Source of the DNA: Halomonas sp. Bachu 37
GTDB lineage: Bacteria; Pseudomonadota; Gammaproteobacteria; Pseudomonadales; Halomonadaceae
Direction of reading: 5' to 3'
DNA length: 64,000 nucleotides
Assembly (NCBI RefSeq): GCF_039691755.1
Contig: NZ_CP137552.1
Location: 3,224,001-3,288,000, forward strand
The notes under the pieces are model-generated. The model saw only the letters and a program-made list of their open reading frames with translations, had not been told where the DNA came from and did no database searches. Shown one piece after another: positions 19,067 through 29,182 of this stretch; the first letter of the stretch is position 1; each line of letters starts with the position of its first letter. A program made the position numbers and the translations under genes.

Positions 19067-19828
19067 ATGAATCAAACAGCTACACAATCAGCAGACCTGA
19101 TGGTCGAGATGCGCAACGTCAACAAGTGGTATGGCGATTTTCATGTTCTGCGTGATATCTATTTTGAAGTGAAACGCGGCGAGCGCATCGTGATATGCGG
19201 GCCTTCGGGCTCGGGCAAGTCCACTCTGATTCGCTGCATCAACCACCTCGAAGAGCACCAGAAGGGGGAAATCGTGGTGGGTGGAGTCCACATGACCCAG
19301 GACGTGAAGCGCATCGAGCAGATTCGCCGCAGCGTGGGCATGGTCTTCCAGCACTTCAACCTGTTCCCCCATTTGACGGTGCTGGAGAACTGCTGCATCG
19401 CGCCCATGTGGGTGCAGAAGAAACCGCGCAAGGAGGCGGAAGCCCAAGCCATGCGGTACCTGGAGCGCGTGCAGATCGCCGAGCAGGCGAGGAAGTATCC
19501 CGGTCAGCTTTCCGGGGGTCAGCAGCAGCGTGTGGCGATCGCCCGCTCGCTGTGCATGAACCCCGACATCATGCTGTTCGACGAGCCCACCTCGGCGCTC
19601 GACCCCGAGATGATCAAGGAGGTGCTGGATGTCATGATCGAGCTGGCCAACGAAGGCATGACCATGCTCTGCGTGACCCACGAGATGGGCTTCGCCAAGA
19701 CCGTGGCGGACCGGGTAATCTTCATGGACCAGGGTCAGATCATCGAGGAGAACGCCCCCGAGCCGTTCTTCAACAACCCGCAATCCGAGCGTACCCAGCT
19801 GTTCCTCAGCCAGATTCTCGGCCACTGA
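19067..19828 (+). CDS. aapP: Amino-acid ABC transporter ATP-binding protein
   Basis: An ATPase of 253 residues that energises AapQM. Walker A is GPSGSGKST (near residue 45), the signature [15 protein letters not shown], Walker [15 protein letters not shown] and the switch histidine in [15 protein letters not shown]. It is the last gene of the aapJJQMP group. No clear terminator was seen after it; the next gene is convergent at 19910. Confidence 0.95.
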   Translation: MNQTATQSADLMVEMRNVNKWYGDFHVLRDIYFEVKRGERIVICGPSGSGKSTLIRCINHLEEHQKGEIVVGGVHMTQDVKRIEQIRRSVGMVFQHFNLFPHLTVLENCCIAPMWVQKKPRKEAEAQAMRYLERVQIAEQARKYPGQLSGGQQQRVAIARSLCMNPDIMLFDEPTSALDPEMIKEVLDVMIELANEGMTMLCVTHEMGFAKTVADRVIFMDQGQIIEENAPEPFFNNPQSERTQLFLSQILGH

Positions 19829-19909
19829 CGCTGCTCGAACCCGCGCGTTGTTGCAGCAACGGCTTATCGTACCGGCTGGCTAGCGAACATCGCGCTGGTG
19901 GCCGGTAAT

Positions 19910-20518
19910 TCAAGGCGGTGAGACGTTGCGGGACAACGGTGTAACGCTTGCCGGGGCGAGGGCGATCTGTTCCCGGTGGCGACTCAGACCACGCCCATCG
20001 AGAGCGGTTAGGAGAATCTGCAAGGGGTCGCCATGGCTCACCAGCAGGATCGTTTCGCCCTGCCGGGTACGTTCCAGCTCGGCCACCACGCCACTCATAC
20101 GCCTGGCTACCGAACTGACGGATTCCACCCCGTTATCGCCGTGCTCGGCATCCTCGGCATCGCGCGCCCAGACGTCGGGATAGCGGCTGTCCGGCCCGCC
20201 TTCGAATATGCCGAAGTTGCGTTCGCGCAAACGTGGCTCCGCCTGCACGGTCAAGCCGAAGTGGTCGGCCACTCGGAGGGCGGTTTCGGTCGTGCGCAGA
20301 AAGTCGGAATGAACGATGCGTGTCGGTGTCGGCCACTGCCATTGCGGCAGCAACGTATCGAGTTGGCGATGCCCATCGGGCGACAAGCCGAAGGCGTCCA
20401 GGCCACGCTCAGGAGTGCTGATGATCCGCCCTTCCTGATTGGCCTGGCTATGGCCATGACGCATGAGCAGATACCGATTGCACCAGCCTTGGCCAGCCGA
20501 GAGGAAAGTGTTTGACAT
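19910..20518 (-). CDS. Histidine phosphatase (phosphoglycerate mutase-like) family protein
   Basis: A protein of 202 residues. The catalytic RHG motif is YLLMRHGHSQANQEGRI near residue 17; the acid-base region is RLRERNFGIFEG, and the second catalytic histidine is in LLVSHGDPLQI. These place it in branch 1 of the superfamily; the substrate cannot be told from sequence. The ATG at 20518 (MSNTFLSAGQGW) is chosen over longer starts because the region upstream reads as intergenic. It is divergent from phnD. Confidence 0.85.
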   Translation of the reverse strand: MSNTFLSAGQGWCNRYLLMRHGHSQANQEGRIISTPERGLDAFGLSPDGHRQLDTLLPQWQWPTPTRIVHSDFLRTTETALRVADHFGLTVQAEPRLRERNFGIFEGGPDSRYPDVWARDAEDAEHGDNGVESVSSVARRMSGVVAELERTRQGETILLVSHGDPLQILLTALDGRGLSRHREQIALAPASVTPLSRNVSPP

Positions 20519-20697
20519 GGGATCGTCACAAATTCTAGATTGAGGAATACTTTCGAAAATAATCATTTTGCACAAAGAATGTCCAGTTTCGAAAAACCGC
20601 TTAAAGATTTTGCAACACAGACCCGGCCTCGAAGCCCGACCGGATCGTAGCGACAGCGCCAGGTCGACTTATAAAAACAAACCAAAGGATTCTTGCC

Positions 20698-21699
20698 ATG
20701 CAAGCCACACGCGTTACCTTCAAGTACCCGCTCGCCACTCTGGCGTTATCGGCCGCACTGCCGTTGGCGCTGCTTGCCGCAACCCCCGCTTTCGCCCAAC
20801 AGGATTGCGAGCGCGGCGACCTTGCCGAGATCTACTGCGACGAAAACGGCGACATGGTAGCCGACCGCCCCGAAGACGAAAGCGATTGGGCCGATCCCGA
20901 CACCCTGATCTTCGCCTATACGCCGGTGGAAGATCCCGCTATCTATTCCGATATCTGGCAGCCCTTCATCGATCATCTGGAGGAAGTCACCGAGCGCGAC
21001 GTGCGCTTCTTCGCCGTACAGTCCAACTCGGCCCAGGTCGAGGCCATGCGCAGCGGCCGCCTGCATATCGCCGGGTTCTCCACCGGACCGACCCCTTTCG
21101 CGGTCAACCTCGCCGGTGCCGTACCCTTCGCCCTGATGGGCTCCGATGACGGCCAGTTCGGCTATACCCTGCAGCTTTATACCCATGTCGACTCGGGTAT
21201 CGATTCCATCGAGGACCTCAAGGGCAAGCGCGTGGCGCACACTTCGCCGACCTCCAACTCGGGCAACCAGGCGCCGCGTGCCCTCTTCCCCGAAGAAGGC
21301 ATCGTCCCGGACGAGGATTATGAAGTGGTCTACTCAGGCAGCCACGACCAGTCCATGCTCGGCGTGGTCGCTCAGGACTACGATGCCGCGCCGGTCGCCT
21401 CGGAAGTGGTGGAGCGCATGGCGGCACGCGGGCTGTATGACGAAGACGACGTCAAGATTCTGTACGAATCCGACCGTTTCCCCACGACTTCCTACAATTA
21501 CGCCCACAACCTGCATCCCGACCTGGTCGAGAAGATCGAAGAAGCCTTCTTCACCTTCGAATTCGCTGGTACCGAACTGGGCGAAGAGTTCGAGGGGGTC
21601 GAGAAATTCATTCCCATCAACTATCAGGACAATTGGAAGGTCATCCGTACCATCCAGTCGGCCAATGGCGTGAGCTATACCCGCGACAACCTGGAATGA
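20698..21699 (+). CDS. phnD: Phosphonate/phosphite-type ABC transporter substrate-binding protein
   Basis: A protein of 333 residues with a signal peptide ending TPAFAQ. The PhnD fold shows LIFAYTPVEDPAIYSDIWQP, FFAVQSNSAQVEAMRSGRLH, DLKGKRVAHTSPTSNSGNQAPR and YDAAPVASEVVERM. A short cysteine-containing acidic segment (CERGDLAEIYCDE) precedes the domain. It begins a phnDCEE operon. Neither a C-P lyase nor a phosphite dehydrogenase gene is nearby, so the cargo could be phosphonate, phosphite or phosphate ester. I saw no clear Pho box upstream. Confidence 0.9.
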   Translation: MQATRVTFKYPLATLALSAALPLALLAATPAFAQQDCERGDLAEIYCDENGDMVADRPEDESDWADPDTLIFAYTPVEDPAIYSDIWQPFIDHLEEVTERDVRFFAVQSNSAQVEAMRSGRLHIAGFSTGPTPFAVNLAGAVPFALMGSDDGQFGYTLQLYTHVDSGIDSIEDLKGKRVAHTSPTSNSGNQAPRALFPEEGIVPDEDYEVVYSGSHDQSMLGVVAQDYDAAPVASEVVERMAARGLYDEDDVKILYESDRFPTTSYNYAHNLHPDLVEKIEEAFFTFEFAGTELGEEFEGVEKFIPINYQDNWKVIRTIQSANGVSYTRDNLE

Positions 21700-21766
21700 A
21701 TCCGCCTCGCGCCGCTTCGGCGGCGCGTAGTCGACTCGCCTTTCCCTTCGATGATGGTATGGATGA

Positions 21767-22573
21767 ATGCTGGAAATTTCGAATCTGGTCAAACGCTATG
21801 GCCACGATGAGGCTGTGCTCAAGGGGCTGGACCTGGTAGTGGAAGGCAACAGTGTCGTCTCCATCGTGGGCGCCTCGGGTGCGGGTAAAAGCACCATGTT
21901 GCGCTGTATCAACCGCCTGGTGGAGCCCACCTCGGGCTCGATCAAACTCAACGGCACGGAGCTGGTCAACCTCAAGGGCGGGGCGCTGCGTCGTGCCCGG
22001 CGCAAGATCGGCATGGTCTTCCAGGGCTTCAACCTGGTCGACCGCCTCACGGTGATGGAGAACGTACTGGCGGGCCGGCTGGGATACGTCAGCCTCTACC
22101 AGGCCATCTCCCGCCGTTACCCCCAGGAAGACATCGAACGCGCCTTCACCCTGATGGAGCGGGTGGGCATCGCCCATTACGCCAACAAGCGCGCCGATGC
22201 GCTATCGGGCGGCGAGCGTCAACGCGTGGGCGTCGTACGCGCCTTGATGCAGGAACCGGAAGTGTTGCTGGCCGACGAACCAACGGCCTCGCTGGACCCG
22301 CGCACCTCCGAGCAGATCATGATCCTGCTGCAGAGTCTGGCCAGCGAGCTGTCGCTACCGGTGCTGATCAACATCCATAACGTCGCCCAGGCCAAGACCT
22401 ACACCGAGCGCATCGTCGGCCTGCGCCACGGCAAGATGATCTTCGACGGCGTTCCCGCCGACTTCAACAAGGAGGCCTTGGATGCCATTTACGGCGGCAT
22501 CGAGGCCCCCGACGACGAGATTACCGACGATCCCGCGAAGCGCCAGGAGGAAGCAAGCCATGGCTCCGCCTGA
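21767..22573 (+). CDS. phnC: Phosphonate-type ABC transporter ATP-binding protein
   Basis: A protein of 268 residues. Walker A is GASGAGKSTMLRC near residue 38, the signature DALSGGERQRVGVVRAL, and Walker B VLLADEPTASLDPR. The pattern GRLGYVSLYQAISRRYPQED is typical of PhnC. It overlaps phnE1 by 14 bases, indicating coupled translation. The PhnC C-terminus carries an acidic extension of about 20 residues. Confidence 0.93.
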   Translation: MLEISNLVKRYGHDEAVLKGLDLVVEGNSVVSIVGASGAGKSTMLRCINRLVEPTSGSIKLNGTELVNLKGGALRRARRKIGMVFQGFNLVDRLTVMENVLAGRLGYVSLYQAISRRYPQEDIERAFTLMERVGIAHYANKRADALSGGERQRVGVVRALMQEPEVLLADEPTASLDPRTSEQIMILLQSLASELSLPVLINIHNVAQAKTYTERIVGLRHGKMIFDGVPADFNKEALDAIYGGIEAPDDEITDDPAKRQEEASHGSA

Positions 22574-23372
22574 GTCCTCCTCTCCGCTTCCACGCACCTG
22601 GCGCAAGCCGCCGTTCATCGCCAACCCCCTGGTACGCTACGGTTTGTTGGCGCTACTGGTGGTCTATCTTGTCTGGGCCTTCGGCACCCTGCCCTTCAAC
22701 TGGCAGCGCATCGCCGAGGGCCTGCCCCGGGCGGCAAGCATCTTCGGCGGCGGCTTTCCGCCGAGCTTCCAGCGCATGGAGTTGATGCTGACCGGATTCA
22801 AGGAGAGCTTCCAGATCGCCATCCTGGCAACCTTGCTCGGCGTGCTGCTCTCGATTCCCTTTGCCGTCATGGCCGCACGCAATATCGCCCCTTTGCCGGT
22901 CTACCTGTTCGGCCGCGCGGTGATCATCGTCTCGCGCAGCTTTCACCCGGTGATCGTCGCCATCCTGTTCGTCGCCGCCGTGGGGTTCGGGCCGCTGGCG
23001 GGCATACTGACTCTCACGCTCTACTCCATCGGCTTCGTCGGCAAGCTGCTCGCCGAGGAGATCGAGGAGATCGACTGGGGCCAGGTGGAAGCCATGCGCG
23101 CCGCCGGGGCCGGGTTCCTCGCCACGCTGTTCTATGCCGTTTTTCCCCAGATCCTGCCGCGTCAGGTGGGGCTCTCGATGTACCAGCTCGACAGCAACCT
23201 GCGCGCTTCGGCGGTGGTGGGTATCGTCGGGGCCGGCGGCATCGGCGGTACCCTGATGAACGCGTTCGGACGCTACGACTATGATTTCGCCTTCGCCATT
23301 TTGCTGGTCATCATTGCGGTGATCCTGCTCAGCGAAGGCTTCAGCGGGTGGGTGAGGAAGAAGATATGGTAG
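22560..23372 (+). CDS. phnE: Phosphonate-type ABC transporter permease (first)
   Basis: A permease of 270 residues with about six membrane segments and the PhnE loop EEIEEIDWGQVEAMRAAGAG followed by PQILPRQVGLSMYQLDSNLRA and GIVGAGGIGGTL. The ATG at 22560 has AGGAGG upstream, inside the phnC end. Its stop overlaps the second permease start (ATGGTAG). Two different permeases suggest a heterodimer. Confidence 0.93.
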   Translation: MAPPESSSPLPRTWRKPPFIANPLVRYGLLALLVVYLVWAFGTLPFNWQRIAEGLPRAASIFGGGFPPSFQRMELMLTGFKESFQIAILATLLGVLLSIPFAVMAARNIAPLPVYLFGRAVIIVSRSFHPVIVAILFVAAVGFGPLAGILTLTLYSIGFVGKLLAEEIEEIDWGQVEAMRAAGAGFLATLFYAVFPQILPRQVGLSMYQLDSNLRASAVVGIVGAGGIGGTLMNAFGRYDYDFAFAILLVIIAVILLSEGFSGWVRKKIW

Positions 23373-24175
23373 ATCATGCGCAACACCTCGCCGACCGTGT
23401 CTGGCAGCGTTACGATCGCAAGGAGCGGCTGGTTCGCTATGCACTGCTCCTGATCACCGTGATGCTGGTGGTTTGGGCGGTTCGCGATATCGATATCTTC
23501 TGGCCCTGGGTTTGGGACGCTCCCAACCAGATATCCAACCTTGGCGGGCGCATGTGGCCGCCCGATCCCTCGCGGCTCGGTGAAATCGTCTCCGCATTGA
23601 TCGAAACCGTGCACATCGCCACCCTGGCGACCATGCTGACGATATTCATCGCCCTGCCCGTTTCCTATATTGCCGCGCAGAACACCACGCCCAACCGCGC
23701 CTGCCTATGGCTCGGGCGTTTCATCCTGGTCGCCAGCCGATCGGTGAATACCATCATATGGGCGTTGCTGTTCGTCGCCATCTTCGGTCCCGGTGTGCTC
23801 GCCGGTATCCTGGCGATCATGTGCCGCTCGGTGGGGTTCATCGGCAAGTTGATGGGCGAGGCGATCGAGGAGATCGACAAGCGACCGGTGGAGGCCATGC
23901 AGGCCACCGGCGCCGGCAAGGCCAAGGTCATTGCCTATGCCATCGTGCCCCAGGTGATGCCGGCCTTCTTCGCCATCGTCATCCTGCGCTGGGACATCAA
24001 TATCCGTGAATCCACCGTGCTGGGGCTGGTCGGCGCCGGCGGCATCGGCGTGATCCTGCAGGGCGCCATCGACACCTTCGCCTGGCCCACCGTGGCGACG
24101 ATACTGATCGCCATCGTGATACTGGTGTTGATCGGCGAGGCATTGACCAGCCTGCTGCGGCGCAGGGTGCTTTAA
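23366..24175 (+). CDS. phnE: Phosphonate-type ABC transporter permease (second)
   Basis: A permease of 269 residues. It shows ASRSVNTIIWALLFVAIFGPG, GEAIEEIDKRPVEAMQATGAG and ILRWDINIRESTVLGLVGAGG, the PhnE pattern. The ATG at 23366 overlaps the upstream stop by seven bases; an in-frame GTG at 23348 is the alternative. It probably forms a heterodimeric channel with the first PhnE. Confidence 0.93.
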   Translation: MVDHAQHLADRVWQRYDRKERLVRYALLLITVMLVVWAVRDIDIFWPWVWDAPNQISNLGGRMWPPDPSRLGEIVSALIETVHIATLATMLTIFIALPVSYIAAQNTTPNRACLWLGRFILVASRSVNTIIWALLFVAIFGPGVLAGILAIMCRSVGFIGKLMGEAIEEIDKRPVEAMQATGAGKAKVIAYAIVPQVMPAFFAIVILRWDINIRESTVLGLVGAGGIGVILQGAIDTFAWPTVATILIAIVILVLIGEALTSLLRRRVL

Positions 24176-24251
24176 GTTCAGACGTCATTTGACCACACCG
24201 TCAACGATTGCCATGGTTAACTCACAGCAACGACAAGGAGGACGTGTAACG

Positions 24252-24680
24252 ATGACAACCTATATCGTGGTAGCCGACGCCGCCCGAGCGCGTATCTTCG
24301 TACGCGATACCAAGACGTTGGCGGAAAAGGAGAGCTTGGTGCATGCAGAGGGCCGTCTGCACGAGGGCGACTTGATCACCGGCTCCACAGGATCCATGGA
24401 TGAGTCGACCGCCAATGCACGACGTGACAGTCGAAGTGACAACGTGGCGCAGGACCACGAGGCGGAGATATTTGCCAAGCAGGTTGCGGGGCGGCTGTAC
24501 GATGCCAGGGTCGACAACAGCATGGACAAGCTGATCCTGGTAGCGCCGGCCAAATTCCTGGGTCTGCTCAAGGACAAGCTCGACGCCCCTACCCGCAAAT
24601 TGGTCATTCATACCCTGTCGAAGGACTTGAGCAAGGCCTCAGTGGAAAACATTCAGGAGGCGGTAAGCGACTTGCGCTGA
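24252..24680 (+). CDS. Host attachment protein-family protein
   Basis: A protein of 142 residues. TYIVVADAARARIFV at the start, RDSRSDNVAQDHEAEIFAKQVAGRL in the middle and LILVAPAKFLGLLKDKL near the end match the family named after an attachment protein of a plant-associated bacterium (RHH-like name PF10116). Members are widespread in free-living bacteria and the biochemical role is unknown. The ATG at 24252 has AGGAGG ten bases upstream. It stands alone between phnE and the chemoreceptor. Confidence 0.82.
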   Translation: MTTYIVVADAARARIFVRDTKTLAEKESLVHAEGRLHEGDLITGSTGSMDESTANARRDSRSDNVAQDHEAEIFAKQVAGRLYDARVDNSMDKLILVAPAKFLGLLKDKLDAPTRKLVIHTLSKDLSKASVENIQEAVSDLR

Positions 24681-24722
24681 TATCTCTTTAAGTTGATCTC
24701 TTTGTAAGAAATAACTTACAAC

Positions 24723-24749
24723 TAAAGCCACGGACGCTCTTGCCGATAA
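24723..24749 (+). promoter_or_regulatory. Sigma-28 (FliA) promoter of the chemoreceptor
   Basis: TAAA at 24723 and GCCGATAA at 24742 are separated by exactly 15 bases, a perfect match to the flagellar sigma factor consensus. The chemoreceptor ATG lies 40 bases downstream of the -10 element. This shows the receptor is made with the flagellar class-3 genes. Confidence 0.9.
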
Positions 24750-24788
24750 GCCCCTAACTGAACAGGTCACTTATCACAGAGAGCGTCC

Positions 24789-26672
24789 ATGCTATCCTCC
24801 TTGCGAATCCGTATCGTCCTCACCGCGCTCGCGGTGATAGTTCTTGCCCTGCTGCTCAATAGCGCTGCCAGCTATTTCACCGTCAAATCCCATAACGCCG
24901 ACCAGGTCGACCATGAGCTTGCCGCCATTGCCGAGGGCCACTCCCAGGCTGTCGCCGCCTGGCTGGGTGCCAGAAGCGGGATGATCGAAGCGGTACGCGG
25001 GCCTGTCACCACCGGCGCCGACCCGGTACCCGCCCTACTCCAGGCGGCCGAATCGGGAGGCTTTCTCTCCACCTATCTGGGCAGGGCCGATGGCAGCCTG
25101 ACCACTGCGGATGGCTGGGTACCGCCGGACGATTACAACCCGCGCCAGCGCGACTGGTACCAGAGCGCCGCGGCCCAGGGCCACAGCATCGTTTCATTGC
25201 CCTACGTCGACGCCAACAGTGGCCAGATGGTGGTGACATTCGCCACCCCGGTCATGCGCAACGGTTCGCTTTACGGCGTGATCGGCGGTGACGTGGTAAT
25301 GGACGCCATCATCGACAATATCGCCGCCATCTCCCCCTCCCCCGCAAGCTTTGCCTTCCTGAGCAGCGAGGGGGAGACGCTTATTGCCCACCCCGACAGC
25401 GAGCTTATCCTGGCACCGCTCACCCAGCTCAGCGAGGAGTTGAATCCCGCCGCCATGGCCGAACTGAGCCAGCGTGAAGGAGGCCAGGCCGTGACCATCA
25501 ACGGCCGCGATGCCCTGCTCTCGCTCACACCCATCGACGGCAGCCCCTGGACGCTGGGTGTCGTACTCGATGAGCATGAAGCTACCGCCGGGCTGCGCGG
25601 TATCATCAAGTCTTCGCTTGTGACGCTGGTGATAGTCGCCTTGGCGGCGGCGATATTCTTGAGCCTGCTGCTCAAGTGGCTGCTGCGTCGTCTGCTTGCT
25701 GCCCGCGATGCCATGAACGATATCGCCTCCGGCGAAGGTGACTTGACCCAGCGCTTGTCCGAAGAAGGTAACGACGAAATCACCCAGATTGCCGCCGCCT
25801 TCAACCGCTTTGTCGCCACCATGAATGCCGTGCTGCTGGATGTTCGCACCAGCAGTGAAGCCGTCCACAACGCCGCCACGGAAATTGCCAACGGCGGCCA
25901 GGACCTATCGCGACGCACCGAAAATACCGCCTCCAGCCTGCAACAGACCTCCGCCTCGATAGAGGAAATCACCAGCACGGTCGAGCACACCTCGTCGTCC
26001 GCCAAGGAAGCCAATCATCTCGCCCAGGCGGCATCCGACGTCGCCGGTCGCGGCGGACAGGCGGTGGCGCAGGTCATCTCGACGATGGAAGATATCGCCC
26101 AGTCGTCGGGGAAAATCGGTGACATCGTCTCGCTGATGAACAATATCGCCTTCCAGACCAACCTGCTGGCGCTCAATGCCTCGGTGGAAGCGGCGCGCGC
26201 CGGAGAGCACGGACGCGGGTTCGCGGTGGTGGCGGAAGAAGTTCGTAAACTGGCCAGCCGCAGCAACGACGCCGCCAACGACATCAAGAACCTGATCGAA
26301 GATTCCCAAGGAAAGGTGTCAAACGGTACCCAGCTGGTGCACAGCGCCGGCGAGACCATGGACGACATCGTCAATCACATTACCCGTGTCACCGACGTGC
26401 TCGGAGAAATCACCTCCGCTGCCAGCGAGCAAAGCGATGGTATCGGCCAGGTGAACATAGCCGTTGCCGAGCTCGACCGCATGACCCAGGAGAACGCCGC
26501 CATGGTGGAAGAGTCGACCACCGCTGCCGAGCAGCTCAAGGACCAGGCGGACCACCTGACGGATGCCATCAGCCGCTTCAAATTGTCTCAGGACGGCGCT
26601 GCACCAGCACTCAACGCGCCTACAGCCTACCGATCAGCTGAACGCCTGGCCGAAAGCCGGCCTCGTGTCTAA
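24789..26672 (+). CDS. Methyl-accepting chemotaxis protein with dCache sensor
   Basis: A receptor of 627 residues. The first membrane helix is at about 9-30, then a periplasmic dCache_1-type domain ([37 protein letters not shown]). A second membrane helix (about 275-298) is followed by HAMP ([21 protein letters not shown]) and the signalling hairpin with [20 protein letters not shown] and [20 protein letters not shown]. dCache receptors of this motif often bind amino acids or other small amines; the ligand is not proven. No C-terminal CheR-binding pentapeptide is visible. The sigma-28 promoter directly upstream supports its role in motility. Confidence 0.95.
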   Translation: MLSSLRIRIVLTALAVIVLALLLNSAASYFTVKSHNADQVDHELAAIAEGHSQAVAAWLGARSGMIEAVRGPVTTGADPVPALLQAAESGGFLSTYLGRADGSLTTADGWVPPDDYNPRQRDWYQSAAAQGHSIVSLPYVDANSGQMVVTFATPVMRNGSLYGVIGGDVVMDAIIDNIAAISPSPASFAFLSSEGETLIAHPDSELILAPLTQLSEELNPAAMAELSQREGGQAVTINGRDALLSLTPIDGSPWTLGVVLDEHEATAGLRGIIKSSLVTLVIVALAAAIFLSLLLKWLLRRLLAARDAMNDIASGEGDLTQRLSEEGNDEITQIAAAFNRFVATMNAVLLDVRTSSEAVHNAATEIANGGQDLSRRTENTASSLQQTSASIEEITSTVEHTSSSAKEANHLAQAASDVAGRGGQAVAQVISTMEDIAQSSGKIGDIVSLMNNIAFQTNLLALNASVEAARAGEHGRGFAVVAEEVRKLASRSNDAANDIKNLIEDSQGKVSNGTQLVHSAGETMDDIVNHITRVTDVLGEITSAASEQSDGIGQVNIAVAELDRMTQENAAMVEESTTAAEQLKDQADHLTDAISRFKLSQDGAAPALNAPTAYRSAERLAESRPRV

Positions 26673-26712
26673 CACAGACTGCCCGAGCCGCAAGCGCATG
26701 GGCGCTAAACGC

Positions 26713-27639
26713 CTAAGGGATCGGGGGCAGCGGAATCTCGTCGCTGCGCTTGGCCCCGGCGGTCATTTCACGACACAGACGCAGGAATTCGCGTACGCCG
26801 GTGGTCAAGTACTTGTGGCGATGCCAGATGAAGGTGAACTGGCGCTTGAGATCCAGCTCCGGCGTGGGTAGCGGCACTAGGCTGCCGCGACGAAAGGCGT
26901 CGCGTAGCGCCAGCTTGGAGACGCAGCCGATTCCCAGACCCGATTCCACCGCACGCTTGATACCTTCGGTATGCTCAAGCTCGAGCAGGGTGTTGAAACG
27001 GCTGCGGCGATGACGAGTCGCCTGTTCCAGGGTCATGCGGGTACCCGAGCCCTGCTCGCGCATGATCCAGTCCTCGCGCAACAGGCGCTCCAGTTCGAGC
27101 CCCGTACTGCCTGCTAGCGGGTGCCGCGGTGAGCAGAACACGCACAATTCATCCTCCACCCAGGGCTGGCTGATGATCGCCTCGTCATCGCATTGACCCT
27201 CGATCAACCCCAGGTCCAGCGAGTGCTGACGTACCCCGTCGATGATATTGCGCGTATTGCGTACCGACAGGCGTACTCGGCTTCCCGGATAGCGCTGCAT
27301 GAAATCGCTGATCAGAAGCGTGGCCAGGTAGTTGCCGATGGTCAACGTCGCCCCGACGTCCAGCGAGCCCACGCCCTGCTGACCCCGCAGCAGCTCCTCG
27401 ACTTCCTCCGCCCGGTCGAGTAACGCCACCGCCTTGGGCAGCAACTGGAACCCCAGCGCGTTCAGCTTCAGCCGCTTGCCGATTCGATCCAGCAACTGGC
27501 AGTCAAATTGTCGCTCCAGCTCCGCCAGTGCCGTACTCGTGGCAGACTGGGAGAGCGCCAGCACACGTGCCGCATGGGAAACGCTTTCGTGCTGGGCAAC
27601 GGCCACGAAGACTTCCAGTTGCCGCAGGGTATAGTGCAT
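26713..27639 (-). CDS. finR: LysR-family regulator (FinR type), divergent to fpr
   Basis: A protein of 308 residues with an N-terminal winged helix (YTLRQLEVFVAVAQHESVSHA, LSQSATSTALAELERQF) and a LysR effector domain. In Pseudomonas a LysR regulator called FinR is divergent from fpr and activates it in response to superoxide; gene order and orientation here are the same, which is the basis of the name. The ATG at 27639 (MHYTLRQLEVF) has GAGGTAA upstream. An alternative start 27 codons upstream lacks a good site. A perfect LysR-like dyad lies between it and fpr. Confidence 0.82.
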   Translation of the reverse strand: MHYTLRQLEVFVAVAQHESVSHAARVLALSQSATSTALAELERQFDCQLLDRIGKRLKLNALGFQLLPKAVALLDRAEEVEELLRGQQGVGSLDVGATLTIGNYLATLLISDFMQRYPGSRVRLSVRNTRNIIDGVRQHSLDLGLIEGQCDDEAIISQPWVEDELCVFCSPRHPLAGSTGLELERLLREDWIMREQGSGTRMTLEQATRHRRSRFNTLLELEHTEGIKRAVESGLGIGCVSKLALRDAFRRGSLVPLPTPELDLKRQFTFIWHRHKYLTTGVREFLRLCREMTAGAKRSDEIPLPPIP

Positions 27640-27723
27640 GACGTTACCTCGAGTCCAGTATTCACGCTGGCGAGAGTGATTTTCAAAATTATATCGGAAA
27701 AGTAGATAAGCGTTATTCAAATA

Positions 27724-27738
27724 ATCTGTTTAACAGAT
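27724..27738. promoter_or_regulatory. 15-bp perfect dyad between finR and fpr
   Basis: ATCTGTTTAACAGAT is a perfect inverted repeat of 7-bp arms around one T. It also fits the LysR pattern ATC-N9-GAT. It lies 85 bases from the finR start and 108 bases from the fpr start. It is a good candidate operator for the FinR-type regulator. Confidence 0.65.
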
Positions 27739-27845
27739 ATGTCATGTTTTCTTAGACTTGTCGGCAACTCTAGAAACAATTTTTATTCCATAACCGCATA
27801 GAAGTCGGTTGGCGCAAGACCTTCCGGCCTGACCAAGGAACCATC

Positions 27846-28622
27846 ATGAGCAAGTTCGCCCTGGAAGACGTCCTGAGTGTTCACCACTGGAACGACACCC
27901 TGTTCAGCTTTCGCACCACCCGCGAGCGCAGCCTGCGTTTCAAGACTGGCCAATTCGTCATGATCGGTCTTGAAGTGAACGGCAAGCCCTTGATGCGCGC
28001 CTACTCGATTGCCAGCCCCAACTATGAGGATCATCTGGAGTTCTTCAGCATCAAGGTGCCCGATGGCCCGCTGACCTCGCGTCTGCAGCACCTGAAGGTC
28101 GGTGACCAGATCATGGTCAGCCGCAAGCCCACCGGCACCTTGGTGACCGACGACCTTCTGCCGGGGCGCAATCTCTACATGCTCTCCACCGGTACTGGCC
28201 TGGCGCCGTTTTTGAGCCTGATCCAGGACCCTGAAGTCTACGAGCGCTATGAAAAGGTAGTGCTGGTACATGGGGTACGCGAGGTTTCCGAGCTGGCCTA
28301 CGCCGACTTCATCACCAAGGAGCTGCCGGCCCACGAGTACCTGGGCGAAGATGTCGCGGAGAAACTGGTCTACTACCCCACCGTCACTCGCGAGCAGTTT
28401 CACACCATGGGCCGCTTGACCGACCATATCCGCAGCGGCAAGTTATTCGAGGATACCGGCCTGCCGCCCATCGACCCGCGCCAGGATCGGGCGATGATCT
28501 GCGGCAGCCCGGCGATGCTCGACGATACCAGCGCCCTGCTGGACGAGTTGGGAATGAACATCTCGCCGCGCATGGGCGAACCCGGCGACTATGTCATCGA
28601 GCGCGCTTTCGTCGAGAAGTAA
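27846..28622 (+). CDS. fpr: Ferredoxin/flavodoxin-NADP reductase
   Basis: A flavoenzyme of 258 residues exchanging electrons between NADPH and ferredoxin or flavodoxin. The FAD-binding motif is RAYSIASPNY near residue 51; the NADP-binding region is STGTGLAPFLSLIQDP near 115 and MICGSPAMLDD near 219; the C-terminus ends VIERAFVEK, as in bacterial subclass I enzymes. The ATG at 27846 follows AAGGAACC. It supports oxidative-stress repair and iron-sulfur chemistry. A strong terminator follows. Confidence 0.95.
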   Translation: MSKFALEDVLSVHHWNDTLFSFRTTRERSLRFKTGQFVMIGLEVNGKPLMRAYSIASPNYEDHLEFFSIKVPDGPLTSRLQHLKVGDQIMVSRKPTGTLVTDDLLPGRNLYMLSTGTGLAPFLSLIQDPEVYERYEKVVLVHGVREVSELAYADFITKELPAHEYLGEDVAEKLVYYPTVTREQFHTMGRLTDHIRSGKLFEDTGLPPIDPRQDRAMICGSPAMLDDTSALLDELGMNISPRMGEPGDYVIERAFVEK

Positions 28623-28644
28623 TCAATCAATATAAGTCGTCATT

Positions 28645-28685
28645 AAAAAAGCCCGAGGCGTGCCATCACACGTCTCGGGCTTTTT
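28645..28685. terminator. Bidirectional terminator between fpr and glnK
   Basis: A 13-bp stem (AGCCCGAGGCGTG with CACGTCTCGGGCT, one mismatch) is flanked by a run of A on the left and T on the right. It can stop both fpr and the convergent glnK. Confidence 0.92.
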
Positions 28686-28702
28686 GCGTCTAGCGCTTGT
28701 GC

Positions 28703-29062
<360 letters not shown>

Positions 29063-29071
29063 TCATTCATG

Positions 29072-29087
29072 TGAACCACCTGTGCCA
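29072..29087 (-). promoter_or_regulatory. Weak sigma-54-like element upstream of first glnK
   Basis: Read on the minus strand, TGGCACAGGTGGTTCA has a perfect -24 half (TGGCAC), but the -12 GC is replaced by TC. It sits about 30-45 bases upstream of the glnK ATG. The missing G in the -12 doublet makes it doubtful. Confidence 0.3.
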
Positions 29088-29182
29088 AGCATACACCGCC
29101 GTGGGCCGAGAATAAAAAGCCTCCCCGTGGATCGCGTGAAAGGCTGCACGACGAGGACTAGGATGAGCATGAGTTCACCGCT

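Noticed and set aside
20519-20697. Pho box upstream of phnD
   Set aside because: I looked for paired CTGTCAT-like heptamers and found no convincing pair.
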